Shown here piece after piece: positions 12,012 to 21,073 of a stretch of 33,936 nt of DNA. Made by a program: the position numbers and the translations under genes. The stretch is taken from NCBI GenBank assembly GCA_019311115.1, contig JAFDDB010000023.1:1-33936 (forward strand), written 5' to 3'. The stretch's first letter is position 1. The number at the start of each line of letters is the position of its first letter. The notes under the pieces are model-generated. The model was given only the letters and a program-made list of their open reading frames with translations, was not told the DNA's origin and did no database searches. Origin of the DNA: Deltaproteobacteria bacterium (GTDB lineage Bacteria > Myxococcota_A > UBA9160 > SZUA-336).

Positions 12012-12434
12012 TCAGGGATCGATGCGCGCCGTCGCCGACCCCTTGACGACCTCTTTCCCGTCCTGGTTCACCGTAGAGATGGTCAGGTCGACCAGGTGCT
12101 GCCCGTCCTCCTCGCGCAGCGCCTCGACCGTGGCGCGGGCGGTGAGCGTGTCGCCGGGCCAGACCTGGCTGGCGAAGCGCACGCCGAACTTCGTGAGACG
12201 GCCGTCGCCGACGTAGTTCGTCAGCATGGTGCCGGTCAGTCCCATGGTCAGCATGCCGTGGGCGAACACCGTGGGGTAGCCCGCCACCTTCGTGGCGAAG
12301 ATCTCGTCGCTGTGGATCGGATTGTAGTCGCCCGACGCTCCGGCGTACTGGACTATCTGCGTCCGCGTCAGGTCGTTCACCACGAGCTCCTCGTGCGTGT
12401 CGCCGACCGATAGCTTGCTGGCGCTGAGTGCCAT
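12012..12434 (-). CDS. MaoC-type (R)-hydroxyacyl dehydratase subunit, HadB-like
   Basis: This is a 140-residue single hotdog domain with the hydratase-2 catalytic motif YAGASGDYNPIHSDE (30-44; Asp36 and His41), followed by VFAHGMLTMGL. These residues catalyse reversible hydration of trans-2-enoyl thioesters. The neighbour just upstream encodes a second hotdog subunit without this complete motif, which matches the HadA-HadB heterodimer arrangement known from mycobacterial fatty acid elongation. The ATG at 12434 has GGGAGAG upstream. The two genes are 20 bases apart. Confidence 0.85.
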   Translation of the reverse strand: MALSASKLSVGDTHEELVVNDLTRTQIVQYAGASGDYNPIHSDEIFATKVAGYPTVFAHGMLTMGLTGTMLTNYVGDGRLTKFGVRFASQVWPGDTLTARATVEALREEDGQHLVDLTISTVNQDGKEVVKGSATARIDP

Positions 12435-12454
12435 CTGCTTCTCTCCCGTCTCGC

Positions 12455-12991
12455 CTAGCCGTTCTCGATGACGCGTTCGGTGCGCACACCGACGCCGCGC
12501 GCGGTGATCACCAGCTCGCCGTCCTGGTCGCGGTACTCTGTCACGCTCTCGCTGAACACGAGCTTGCCTGCCCGGCGGCCTTCCTTCTCCCAGGTGCGGC
12601 CGCGCTTTGTCTCGGCGGTCAGCACGTCGCCCGGGCGCAGGTGGCGGTGGTACTCGAAGTGCTGCTCGGCGTGGAGTCCGCCGGCCGCGGCGCCGCTGCC
12701 GCCGCCGCCCGAGCTCTTGCTCTTGCTCTCGCCCTTCGACTCCGTCTTCTCTGCGCGCTGCAGGCCGCTCGGGTTGCGGCCGGAGCCGAACCAGGGCTGG
12801 CCGATCTTCGGCCGCAGGCCGTAGTCGGGATCGAACTGCGCCGACGCCTGCGCAAAGGTGGGCGGCGCGATGATGCCCCCCGCCTCGCTCTTGGCGGCGT
12901 ACTCGGCGTCGCTGTAGACGGGATTCGCGTCGCCGACCGCGCGCGCGAACATCAGGATGTGACTCGCCTCCACCGGGAACGTCTTGGCCAT
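12455..12991 (-). CDS. FAS1-type dehydratase N-domain protein, HadA-like, with low-complexity insert
   Basis: This is a 178-residue hotdog protein of the MaoC N-terminal (FAS1_DH) type: FPVEASHILMFARAVGDANPVYSD, then IIAPPTFAQASAQFDPDYGLRP. It has AxGDxNP but no following catalytic His (NPVYSD rather than NPIHxD). It is therefore probably the substrate-binding partner of the adjacent HadB-like subunit. In the middle (near 106-128) is a Lys, Ser and Gly/Ala-rich stretch (ESKGESKSKSSGGGGSGAAA) that looks like a disordered insert. The ATG at 12991 has GAGGAGG upstream. It is the first gene of the pair. Confidence 0.82.
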   Translation of the reverse strand: MAKTFPVEASHILMFARAVGDANPVYSDAEYAAKSEAGGIIAPPTFAQASAQFDPDYGLRPKIGQPWFGSGRNPSGLQRAEKTESKGESKSKSSGGGGSGAAAGGLHAEQHFEYHRHLRPGDVLTAETKRGRTWEKEGRRAGKLVFSESVTEYRDQDGELVITARGVGVRTERVIENG

Positions 12992-13052
12992 CGGATCCTC
13001 CTCGAGCCGCGATTGTACACCCGCACTCCTGCGGCAAGGGCGAGGGGCGACG

Positions 13053-15275
13053 TCAGCGCGCCGGCGGAACGGGCCGGAGCCTCTCGAAACGGCGGATCTC
13101 GACCTGGCCCGGGTGGCCGCCCGGGGGCGCGGGGTCGGGCACGAAACGGACGCGCGCCTCGAGCACCTCGAGCTCGAGGCCCGGTGTCGGCCGGACCTTC
13201 GGGTTGGTCCAGAGCCGCACGACGGCGGTCCGCAGCGCCTCGTTGGTGGAGAAGCTGTAGGCGATGCGCGTGCGCTCGCCGGCCAGCATGGGCACGGACC
13301 GTACGAGGAAGCGGGTTCCTTCGCTGGCAAAGTCGTGGATCAGCTGCGCGCCTCCGCCCGGCCCGTGCAGCACGAGGTCGATCTCGACCTCGAGGCGCGT
13401 CTCGGCGGGCACCGCGAAGTTCTGTCCGCCGAAGATCCACTGCAGGCTCCGGGTGTCGGGTGCGAGCCGAACGCGGCCCGGACGCATCAGCACGAACTCG
13501 TTGGCCTTCGCCGCCACCAGCGGGGTCCGGCTCTCGGCCACGGCCTCGCGCAGGAAGGCGATCTCGTCGGCGCGCACGTCGTCGCTGCGCGTCCCGGGCG
13601 CGGCGAAGAGGCGCGAGCGGTCGACGGCCCAGCTGGTGCAGCGTTCGAGCGCCTCGTCGCACAGGTAGAAGCGATCGGCCTCGCTCACGCCCCCCACCGT
13701 CCGCAGGTAGGTATTGGCGAACGCGATGTTGCGCGGCGAAGCGTAGCTGCGGAACAGACTGCGCCCGCGGAACGCCCCCGCGCGCTCGCCCAGCCCCAGG
13801 TAATCGAGGATCGACACGGGGATGTCGAGCTGCGAGTACGGCTCGCCGACCGTCGCGACGTCGCGCTCCGGCGTGAGCGCGATCGCGACGCCCCAACTCT
13901 GCGCCAGGCCGCGCGTCGGGTCGTCGCCGTCCCGGAGGCCCGCCGACTCGTCCGAAGTAATCAGCACCAGCGTGTCGCCCAGCACGCCGGCCTGCTGGAT
14001 CAGGTCGAGGAAGCGGCCGACCGCGCGGTCCAGGTAGTACGCCGCGTGCGCGTGCGAGCCGGGCTCCCCCCCGCCGACGGAGCCGGCGGGAACGTTGAAC
14101 GGGTGATGCGTCCCCGACGTGAGCAGAGTCAGGAACCAGGGGCCGCCGCGTGCCTGCAGTTCGCGGATCATGTCCACGCTGCGCTCGAGGAAGGCCAGGT
14201 CGTCCACGCCCCAGCGGCTGCGCGAGTAGGCGCGGTCGAAGTACTCGACCCCGATCGAGCGAGCGAACCCGGCGCCAGGCATGAACTGGTCCTTCATCAT
14301 GAAGGCGAGCGGAGCGGCCTGCAGAAAGACGGTCTCGTAGCCGGCGTCGGCCAGCACAGATGGCAGACATTCCGGCCCACCGAACGCCGCGTACTCCGAC
14401 ATGCGCGGCGGACCGGTCGAGAGGAGCGGCAGGTCGCCGCAGAGCATGGCGTACAGGCCGCGGTTCGTCTGACGCTGCAGCGACACGAAGTTGGTCCAGG
14501 TGAGCCCTTCGCGCGCGACCTGGCTCAGGTTCGGCATGTCGTAGGAGGTGCGGCGTCCCTGTGCACTGGCGACGGACCGCAGGTGCGCGCCCGACACGCC
14601 CTCGACGACGACCAGCAGGACGTTGCGGCCGGAGTGGCCGAGCGCGATGCGCGGCTCCCCCGGCAAGGCGTCTCCTGGCCGGCTCTCCAGGGCACGCGGT
14701 TCGCGCGCAGACGGGACCGGCTCGCGCGGTGCCAGACCGCGGGCGTTCTCGATCAGCACGTTGTGCTGTCGCCAGCGCAGCGCCGCCGGATCCTCTGGCC
14801 AGAGCCACTGCACGGCGAAGAGCCCGAGCGCGGCCACGGCGATCGGCCAGCGCGACAGGTTCGTCCGCCCGCCGCGCAGCGCGGCCGCGCCCAGCGCAGC
14901 CACGACCGCGAGGAGCGCGAGCATGCCGAGCGGAGAGCTCACCGCGGTCGCGGAGCCGCCCAGGAAGGTGGGGTCGGCCAGGTAGGCCGCGTAGGCGAGC
15001 GCGGCGTTCGCGTCGAGAGCGACGACGTGCTCGTAGTTGGCGTAGCAGAGCAGCGTCCAGACGACGAGCACGATGCCCGTCGCGATGCGGCTCCAGCGCG
15101 CCAGCGCGCCGAGCCCCGCTGCAGCCGCGAGACCGACGGCGAGGTCTCCCGAGAGGCCCCGCAGGTCGATCAGCCCCGGCGCGGTGCCGTCGCGCAGGAG
15201 CAGCCCCGCGCGAAGCGCGACCGGGGCGGTCAGGACCGCGGCCACCAGGGCCAGAGCTCGGATGCGGAGCGCCAC
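13053..15275 (-). CDS. LtaS-like membrane phosphotransferase / sulfatase-fold protein
   Basis: This is a 740-residue inner-membrane protein. Residues 1-160 hold about five hydrophobic segments. A Pro/Arg-rich linker follows, then an extracytoplasmic alkaline-phosphatase-fold domain. LtaS-type landmarks are visible: Glu225 (VVVEGVSG), a likely nucleophile Thr270 in RQTNRG, THHPFNVP (His390/391) and ITSDESAG (Asp442-Glu443). LtaS has Asp-His at that last site, so a metal ligand is substituted. A beta-rich C-terminal region (about 590-740) is extra to LtaS. Likely chemistry is transfer of phosphoglycerol or a similar head group to a surface glycan; the acceptor is unknown. The start is GTG and the ribosome binding site is weak. 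Confidence 0.75.
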   Translation of the reverse strand: MALRIRALALVAAVLTAPVALRAGLLLRDGTAPGLIDLRGLSGDLAVGLAAAAGLGALARWSRIATGIVLVVWTLLCYANYEHVVALDANAALAYAAYLADPTFLGGSATAVSSPLGMLALLAVVAALGAAALRGGRTNLSRWPIAVAALGLFAVQWLWPEDPAALRWRQHNVLIENARGLAPREPVPSAREPRALESRPGDALPGEPRIALGHSGRNVLLVVVEGVSGAHLRSVASAQGRRTSYDMPNLSQVAREGLTWTNFVSLQRQTNRGLYAMLCGDLPLLSTGPPRMSEYAAFGGPECLPSVLADAGYETVFLQAAPLAFMMKDQFMPGAGFARSIGVEYFDRAYSRSRWGVDDLAFLERSVDMIRELQARGGPWFLTLLTSGTHHPFNVPAGSVGGGEPGSHAHAAYYLDRAVGRFLDLIQQAGVLGDTLVLITSDESAGLRDGDDPTRGLAQSWGVAIALTPERDVATVGEPYSQLDIPVSILDYLGLGERAGAFRGRSLFRSYASPRNIAFANTYLRTVGGVSEADRFYLCDEALERCTSWAVDRSRLFAAPGTRSDDVRADEIAFLREAVAESRTPLVAAKANEFVLMRPGRVRLAPDTRSLQWIFGGQNFAVPAETRLEVEIDLVLHGPGGGAQLIHDFASEGTRFLVRSVPMLAGERTRIAYSFSTNEALRTAVVRLWTNPKVRPTPGLELEVLEARVRFVPDPAPPGGHPGQVEIRRFERLRPVPPAR

Positions 15276-15321
15276 GCTGTCTGCTTATCACGCGCCGTCA
15301 GCTACGACCACGGCGCGGAGT

Positions 15322-16275
15322 ATGCTGGGGGCCTTGCTCACGCTCGAGTCCATCCGCCAGGCGGCAAAGCGCATCGAAGGGCACGTGCTGCGCACGCCGG
15401 TGCTGTACCGCAAGCCGCGCGGCGACTGCGAGCTGTGGCTCAAGGCCGAGTCGCTCCAGGTCACCGGCGCGTTCAAGCTGCGCGGCGCGTTCAACCGCAT
15501 GGCCGTCCTACCCGCGGACACGCGAGGTGTGGTGGCCCACTCCTCGGGCAACCACGCGCAGGCAGTCGCGCACGCCGCCGCGGCCCTCGGGCTGCGTGCC
15601 GTGATCGTCATGCCGAACGACGCGCCCGCCCTGAAACGCGCGCGGACCGAGGCGTCCGGCGCGGAGGTGGTCGAGGTCGGTCCCGACAGCGACGAACGCG
15701 CGCGCCGGGCCGATGAGCTGGCCGCCGAGCAGGGACTCGTCCTGGTGCCGCCCTTCGACGACCCGCTCGTCGCGGCGGGGCAAGGCACTGCGGCCCTCGA
15801 GCTGATCGAGGACTCGGGGCCGCTCGACCGCTTCTACGCGCCGATCAGCGGCGGCGGGCTCATGGCGGGCTGCGCCGTGGCGGTGCACGGCCTCTCGCCG
15901 GGGACCGAGGTCGTGGGGGTCGAGCCAGAGGACGCCGACTCGGTCCGCCGCGGGCTGGCCGAGGGCCGCAGGGTCAGCGTGCCACCCCCGCGCACCCTGG
16001 CCGACGGTCTGCGCGTTCGGACACCGGGCGAGGTCACCTGGCCGGTGATCCGCGAGCACGTGGCCCGCGTCGCGCTCGTGTCCGACAAGGAACTGCTCGA
16101 CGCCATGGCCTGGGCGCTCGGCGAGCTACGCCTGGTGCTCGAGCCTTCCGGCGCGGCCGCGCTCGCCGCCGCCCTGCGCGAGGGCCGCGGGCGCTGCGGG
16201 GTGATCCTGAGCGGCGGAAACGTGGACCCGGCGCTGCTCGCCCGGGTCGCGGCGCGCATATACTGCACGGCATGA
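15322..16275 (+). CDS. PLP-dependent serine/threonine dehydratase family protein
   Basis: This is a 317-residue fold-type II PLP enzyme. The PLP lysine is Lys52 in VTGAFKLRGAFN. The phosphate and substrate loop is SSGNHAQA (74-81). The glycine loop GGGLMAG and the C-terminal SGGN are also present. There is no C-terminal ACT domain, so it is the short catabolic or serine racemase-like form rather than allosteric IlvA. The predicted reaction is deamination of L-Ser or L-Thr, or racemisation. The ATG at 15322 follows GGAG closely; a TTG at 15334 is an alternative. Its stop overlaps the next start (ATGA). Confidence 0.88.
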   Translation: MLGALLTLESIRQAAKRIEGHVLRTPVLYRKPRGDCELWLKAESLQVTGAFKLRGAFNRMAVLPADTRGVVAHSSGNHAQAVAHAAAALGLRAVIVMPNDAPALKRARTEASGAEVVEVGPDSDERARRADELAAEQGLVLVPPFDDPLVAAGQGTAALELIEDSGPLDRFYAPISGGGLMAGCAVAVHGLSPGTEVVGVEPEDADSVRRGLAEGRRVSVPPPRTLADGLRVRTPGEVTWPVIREHVARVALVSDKELLDAMAWALGELRLVLEPSGAAALAAALREGRGRCGVILSGGNVDPALLARVAARIYCTA

Positions 16276-17159
16276 CGGACACGCATGAGTTCACCGAGCA
16301 GGACGGAGCCTGGACCGGCGCCTACCGCGCACCGGTCAACGCGTCGGCCGACGCCGCGGGCAGCATCCACGATGACTCGACCGCGCAGCGCCTGGGCTTC
16401 CGCGGCGGCACGGTCGCGGGCTCGATCCACATGGACCAGTTCCCGCCCATCCTGATGCACGCCTTCGGCACGCGCTGGTTCGAGACGGGTGGACTCTCGA
16501 CCTACTTCCTTCTCGCCACGACGCACGGCGAACCCGTGCGGCCCTTCGTCGAGTCACGCGTGGACGCGTCCCCTGCGGAGGACGACGACGCGCAGGTCGC
16601 CGTCTGGATGGAGGGCGAGGACGGGCGCCGCATCCTCGAGGGCACCGCCTCGATCGGCTCGCCGTCGGAGCCCTCGGAGCTGCGCCGGCGCCTCGGCCGA
16701 CTGCGCGAGCCCGGAGAGCTTCGCATCCTGGAACACGTCCGGGTCGGCACCGAAGCCGACGCGCGCGCCGCGCGCATCGACGACGGTCCGGACCTCGACG
16801 CCGCACAGGCGCGGCGCACGGAGCCGCTGTCCTGGTACCGCGAGACCTCGCCGTGGGGCGGCGCGATCCTGAGCCCCATGCAGTGCGTGCACGTCATGCG
16901 CGGTCCCGAGGTCGGCTTCGACCTGCGCCGGCACGAGGCGGTGGGGCTCTTCGGCGCGATCGAGGTGCAGCACCTGGCCGGCCCGGTCCATGCCGGACGC
17001 GACTACCTGACGCGGGGAAAGCTGCTCGCCGTCGGCGACACGCCGAAGACCGAGTACCTGTGGTACGAGTCGACGCTCTCGGAGAAGACCGGCCGCGACG
17101 TGGCGTCGATGGTCATGATGCTGCGGTTCATGAAGGGCTCGTCGCAGCTGTGGAGCTGA
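16272..17159 (+). CDS. Double hotdog (MaoC-like) protein of unknown function
   Basis: This is a 295-residue protein. The N-terminal half has SIHDDSTAQRLGFRGGTVAGSIHMDQF, which resembles the MaoC segment with an essential Asp/His followed by FRGGxxxG. The C-terminal half (from about 200: MQCVHVMRGPEVGFDLRRHEA) may be a second degenerate hotdog. The likely substrate is an acyl thioester, but the product cannot be named. It is translationally coupled (ATGA) to the Ser/Thr dehydratase-like gene upstream, an unusual pairing. Confidence 0.65.
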   Translation: MTDTHEFTEQDGAWTGAYRAPVNASADAAGSIHDDSTAQRLGFRGGTVAGSIHMDQFPPILMHAFGTRWFETGGLSTYFLLATTHGEPVRPFVESRVDASPAEDDDAQVAVWMEGEDGRRILEGTASIGSPSEPSELRRRLGRLREPGELRILEHVRVGTEADARAARIDDGPDLDAAQARRTEPLSWYRETSPWGGAILSPMQCVHVMRGPEVGFDLRRHEAVGLFGAIEVQHLAGPVHAGRDYLTRGKLLAVGDTPKTEYLWYESTLSEKTGRDVASMVMMLRFMKGSSQLWS

Positions 17160-17160
17160 C

Positions 17161-17175
17161 GCCGGCCTAGCCGGC
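17161..17175. other. Inverted repeat carrying a stop codon at a convergent junction
   Basis: GCCGGC (17161-17166) and GCCGGC (17170-17175) flank the three bases CTA, which are the TAG stop of the minus-strand DUF72 gene. It lies two bases after the stop of the plus-strand gene. CTTT follows on the plus strand. It may act as a weak bidirectional terminator. Confidence 0.4.
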
Positions 17176-17955
17176 CTTTCGCCTGCGCTCGGGCCGGCGG
17201 GCCGCCGGCCGCTTGCGCTCGAAGACGCGCGCCGCGACGTCGAGGAACTCGGCCGCCATGCGCGGCGCGGCTCCGGCCTCTTCGTGATTGAAGAACACGA
17301 ACACCTCGTCCCAGCCGGTGGCGCGCAGCCGCTCTGCCCACGCCGACAGGTCTGCGGGGGAGTAGTCGGGGCGGCGCAGGCGCAGGTAGCCCCAGGGGGC
17401 GGTCGACACGAGGTCTACCGGGCCCGTCGGAGCGGCGAGGTCCTCCGCCTCCCCGCTGGACGCCGGGTCGGCCTGCACCAGCGCGAAGCCGCGCTCGCGC
17501 AGCGCCGCGTGCACCGCGTCGTCCCGCCAGGAATCGTGCTGGAACTCGAAGGCCGCGCGCGTGCCCTCGGGCAGCAGCGCCATGAACTTCTCGAGCCGCG
17601 GCAGGTCGCAGCGGAGCCTGGGCGGAAGCTGGAAGAGCAGCGCTCCCAGCCGCGGGCCCAGCGTCGCGACCGTGCGGAGCAGGTAACCGGTCTCGTCCTC
17701 GGTCTCCTTCAAGCGCTTGGAGTGCGTGATGCGCCGCGTGGCCTTGATGACGAAGCGGAAGCCTTCCGGCACCTGCTCGCACCAGTGCTCGAGCACGTTC
17801 GCCCCGGGCAGGCGGTAGAAGGTATTGTTGATCTCGACCGCGGGAAGCTGCTCTCCGTAGAAGGCGAGGCGCTCGCGAGCGGGGAGCTTCTCCGGGTAGA
17901 AGCAGCCCTTCCACTCGTCGTAGCTGTAGCCACTGGTCCCCGTGCGCAGCTCCAA
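17167..17955 (-). CDS. DUF72 (YecE-like) TIM-barrel protein
   Basis: This is a 262-residue member of the DUF72 family. Family features include TGTSGYSYDEWKGCFYP at the N-terminus, VEINNTFYRLP (about residue 40), FRFVIKATRRITHSKRL and FVFFNHEE near the C-terminus. The biochemical function of the family is not established. I chose the TTG at 17955 because AGGAGG lies seven bases upstream and the protein then begins directly with the conserved ELRTGTSG. An upstream ATG at 17988 would add eleven non-conserved residues. The C-terminus is a basic tail (ERKRPAARRPERRRKAG). Confidence 0.85.
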   Translation of the reverse strand: MELRTGTSGYSYDEWKGCFYPEKLPARERLAFYGEQLPAVEINNTFYRLPGANVLEHWCEQVPEGFRFVIKATRRITHSKRLKETEDETGYLLRTVATLGPRLGALLFQLPPRLRCDLPRLEKFMALLPEGTRAAFEFQHDSWRDDAVHAALRERGFALVQADPASSGEAEDLAAPTGPVDLVSTAPWGYLRLRRPDYSPADLSAWAERLRATGWDEVFVFFNHEEAGAAPRMAAEFLDVAARVFERKRPAARRPERRRKAG

Positions 17956-17962
17956 CGCTCGT

Positions 17963-17968
17963 CCTCCT
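17963..17968 (-). promoter_or_regulatory. Shine-Dalgarno for a TTG start (DUF72 gene)
   Basis: AGGAGG on the minus strand lies seven bases before the TTG at 17955-17953. It is the best start signal for this gene. Confidence 0.6.
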
Positions 17969-17998
17969 CGGCTTCGCGGCGCCATCATGACACGCGTC

Positions 17999-18889
17999 TC
18001 AGATCGTGTCGGAGACTCCGCGGACGAAGAGGGGCTCGATCCCGAGCCGCGAGGCGTCGCTCAGCATGGCGTCGTCCTCGAGCGCGGTTGCCACCGAGGC
18101 TGCCGCCTCCAGCGTTGGCCTGAGCAGGGTCGCGTCGCTCGAGGTGTTCAGGAACAGCCCCGGACGGGCCATCACCCAGGCGACGGCGCGCGCGAGCGCC
18201 TCGGGATCGCGAATCGGCTCGTACCAGCTGAAGCGCCGCTGCGTGTCGCCTTCGGTCCAGCGCCGCCGCGCGATCGACTTGATGGTCTGGACCGCGACCC
18301 CGCGCTCCGCGCAGAGCGTTACGAGCGTCTCGAAGTCACTCGCGTAGTCGGGCTGCTGCAGCATGGCGTAGTTGTAGGGCAGCAGAACCGAGTCGAAGGC
18401 GAAGCGCTCCAGGCTGCGCAGGTGCATCTCGGCCACGCGCGTTCCGTGTCCGGTCACGCCCAGGAAGCGCACGAGACCAGCGTCACGCGCCTCGACCAGC
18501 GCCTCGAGGGCGCCGCCGGGACCCATCGCCGTGTCCCACTCGTCGCGATCGACCAGGTTGTGCATCTGGATCAGGTCGAGGCGCTCCACGCCGAGCCGCT
18601 CGAGCGAGCGCCGGATCGAATCGGCGGCGCCTTCGCGAGTTCGCTCCCCGGTCTTGCTCGCCAGGAAGAACGACTCGCGGTGGCGGGGCATCCAGGGCGC
18701 GAGCCGCAGCTCCGACTCACCGTACGAGGCCGCGGTGTCGATGTGGTTCACACCGAACTCGAGCAGCGTCTCGAGTACGGCATCGGCGCGGTCCTGCTTC
18801 ATGCCGCCCAGGGCCGCCGCGCCGAAGATCGTGCGCGTACTCGAGTGGCCCGTGCGGCCGAAGACCAGGCGGGGAATCGGCTGATTCAT
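17999..18889 (-). CDS. Aldo/keto reductase
   Basis: This is an NAD(P)H-dependent (alpha/beta)8-barrel oxidoreductase of about 296 residues. The catalytic tetrad is readable from the ATG at 18889: Asp51 (HIDTAASYG), Tyr56, Lys79 (LASKTG) and His110 (LIQMHNL). The middle contains GVTGHG and VLLPYNYAM. It resembles the general AKR group next to uncharacterised reductases; the substrate is unknown. An upstream ATG at 18901 would add four residues. Neither start has a strong ribosome binding site. It is divergent from the sulfatase-fold lipoprotein with a gap of about 60 bases. Confidence 0.87.
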   Translation of the reverse strand: MNQPIPRLVFGRTGHSSTRTIFGAAALGGMKQDRADAVLETLLEFGVNHIDTAASYGESELRLAPWMPRHRESFFLASKTGERTREGAADSIRRSLERLGVERLDLIQMHNLVDRDEWDTAMGPGGALEALVEARDAGLVRFLGVTGHGTRVAEMHLRSLERFAFDSVLLPYNYAMLQQPDYASDFETLVTLCAERGVAVQTIKSIARRRWTEGDTQRRFSWYEPIRDPEALARAVAWVMARPGLFLNTSSDATLLRPTLEAAASVATALEDDAMLSDASRLGIEPLFVRGVSDTI

Positions 18890-18948
18890 GGCTGCGAGCA
18901 TACACGACCCGAGCCACCCCGAGCGCGCAGCTGCTAGTTTCCCCCGCC

Positions 18949-21048
18949 ATGCCCGGAGCCTCTGCGCGCCGACTCATCGTCCCGATCCTCGCGGTCCTCG
19001 CCTGCGGCGGCGCGGACGGACTGGAGCCCGAGTACCGGTTCGTCGAGCCCGACCTTCACGCGGCGCGCGACGCCCTGCCCCCGGTGGCGACGATCGACGA
19101 CGAGACGCGGACGACCCTGTACGGACATCGCGTGCGCACCCTGGTCTCGGTGCGCAGCGTGCCCGTGAAGGACGGCATCGTCACGCTCCGGCCGCGCCTG
19201 CGCGGCGTCTTCCGCGGTGCGAAGCGCCTGCTGGTCCAGCCCCTCGTCTATCGCGAGCACCGCTGGCACGTCCTGACGACGACGCTGGTACCCGTGCAAC
19301 GCGACTCGCGCGGCGACGAGTTCGTGGTCGTGGAGTTCTGGCCGACCGGCGCCCGCCGGAAGAAGGGAAGGGTAGACGTGGCGGTCAAGGCGTTCGTCGC
19401 GCCCGACGCCCCCGACCCCGACTTCGAGACGCCGCCCGTCCAGATCGCGGCCGGATCGGTGCTCGAGTTCTCGACGGGCCTGCTCGCGACGGGCCCCGCG
19501 CAGAGCGCGGTCGGGTTCAGCATCGACATCTGCCACAGCGGCGAATGCCAGACGCGCTTCGCGCAGACGCTCGACCCCACAGATCCCGACGCGAGCGGCT
19601 GGCACGACCACGCGCTCCCGCTCGCCGAGTACGCGGGCCGCACGGTCTCCTTCGTGTTCCGCACGCGCCACCTCGACGCCGCGCCCCAGGCCATGGCCTT
19701 CCCGGTCTGGGGGAACCCGGCCGTCTACAGGCCGGCCAAGCGGTCCGCCAGCGCGCCGAGCTTCATACTGATCTCACTCGACACGCTGCGCGCAGACCAC
19801 CTGTCGTTCTACGGCTACCGGCGCCTCACGTCGCCCCGGCTCGACGTGCGCATCCCGCCGAACGCCACCGTCTTCGAGCAGTGCGTCGCTCCGGCTTCGA
19901 CGACCGGCCCTTCGCACATGACGATGTTCACCTCGCTCCAGCCGCTGGTGCACGGCGTACGAAAGTCGGCGGGCAGCCGGAAGATCCCGCCGAGCGTGCG
20001 CACGCTGGCACAGCTTCTGCGCAGCGGCCGGTTCTTCACCGGCGCTGTCACGGAGAACGGTCCGCTCGGCATCCACAAGGGATTCGGCCGCGGTTTCGAC
20101 ACCTTCCGCGAGAACAAGGCGCCCAAGACGCAGGGCGCATTCGAGGGACGGATCGCGCGCACGCTCGGCGAGGGCCGGACGTGGCTCACACGGCACGGGA
20201 GCAAGCGCTTCTTCCTCTTCCTCCACACCTACGAGACGCACACACCGTACCGGGCGCCCGCCATCTTCGACCCGGTCTTCGCCGACGATCCGGACCGGGC
20301 GCCGTTCGACCACCTGCCCGAGGGCGAGCAGCCGATCGACTACGACCGCGAGATCCGGTACGCGGACCAGGAAGTCGCCGAGTTCCTGAGCTGGCTCGAT
20401 GCCGAGGGCCACGCCGAGAACACCATCGTGATCCTGACCTCGGACCACGGCGAGGCCTTCATGGAGCACGGTTTCCGCTTTCACGGATCCGACCTGCACG
20501 AGGAGATCCTGCGGGTTCCGCTGACCTTCCAGGGCCCGGGCATCGCCGCGAACCGCCGGGTCGACGTCCCGGTGGGTCTGATCGACATGCTGCCGACGGT
20601 TCTCGAGCTGGCGGGACTGCCACCGAGCCGGCAGGCGCACGGCCGCAGCCTGGCGCCGCTGCTTCGCGGGGAGCCGACCGACCCGGAGACGTGGATGTCG
20701 CGGACGATCTACAGCGAGGCGTGGCAGACGCACGCGGCGACGCTCAAGTGGTTCCAGGTGCTGCAGCCGACGTTCGCGGTGCGACTCGGGCACCGCAAGC
20801 TGATCCGCTACCGGGAGCCGGACGGCTTCCGGTACGTCTACTACGACCTGGCGCAGGACCCGCGCGAAGAGCGGGATCTCTACCCGCAGATGCCCGGGCT
20901 CGCGGTCGACCTGCGCCAACTCATCGATCGCTACGAGGCGATCTCGGAAGAACTTCGTGCGGCGCTGCAGAGCGGCGGCGCCGCAGACGAGGACGAGATC
21001 GATCCCGAACGCGAAGAGAAGCTCCGGGCGCTGGGGTACATCGACTGA
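18949..21048 (+). CDS. Sulfatase-fold lipoprotein with Thr in place of the active-site Cys
   Basis: This is a 699-residue exported protein. The signal ends in ILAVLAC with Cys19, so lipid anchoring is likely. Residues 20-265 form a beta-rich domain of unknown type. The alkaline-phosphatase-fold domain starts at [20 protein letters not shown] (Asp278). It has [11 protein letters not shown] where sulfatases have CxPSR, so the nucleophile position is Thr319. It continues with [10 protein letters not shown] (Asp499, His500). The C-terminus ends LRALGYID, common in this subgroup. Without Cys or Ser in the CxPSR position, formylglycine activation is not expected. It may be a phosphatase, phosphodiesterase or phosphotransferase. 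Confidence 0.85.
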   Translation: MPGASARRLIVPILAVLACGGADGLEPEYRFVEPDLHAARDALPPVATIDDETRTTLYGHRVRTLVSVRSVPVKDGIVTLRPRLRGVFRGAKRLLVQPLVYREHRWHVLTTTLVPVQRDSRGDEFVVVEFWPTGARRKKGRVDVAVKAFVAPDAPDPDFETPPVQIAAGSVLEFSTGLLATGPAQSAVGFSIDICHSGECQTRFAQTLDPTDPDASGWHDHALPLAEYAGRTVSFVFRTRHLDAAPQAMAFPVWGNPAVYRPAKRSASAPSFILISLDTLRADHLSFYGYRRLTSPRLDVRIPPNATVFEQCVAPASTTGPSHMTMFTSLQPLVHGVRKSAGSRKIPPSVRTLAQLLRSGRFFTGAVTENGPLGIHKGFGRGFDTFRENKAPKTQGAFEGRIARTLGEGRTWLTRHGSKRFFLFLHTYETHTPYRAPAIFDPVFADDPDRAPFDHLPEGEQPIDYDREIRYADQEVAEFLSWLDAEGHAENTIVILTSDHGEAFMEHGFRFHGSDLHEEILRVPLTFQGPGIAANRRVDVPVGLIDMLPTVLELAGLPPSRQAHGRSLAPLLRGEPTDPETWMSRTIYSEAWQTHAATLKWFQVLQPTFAVRLGHRKLIRYREPDGFRYVYYDLAQDPREERDLYPQMPGLAVDLRQLIDRYEAISEELRAALQSGGAADEDEIDPEREEKLRALGYID

Positions 21049-21073
21049 TCCCGGGTCGCGTACACTCGCGCCC

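Noticed and set aside
12984-15716. Long plus-strand frame opposite the LtaS-like gene
   Set aside because: The opposite strand gives clear catalytic motifs; this frame shows only Arg, Ala and His-rich composition.
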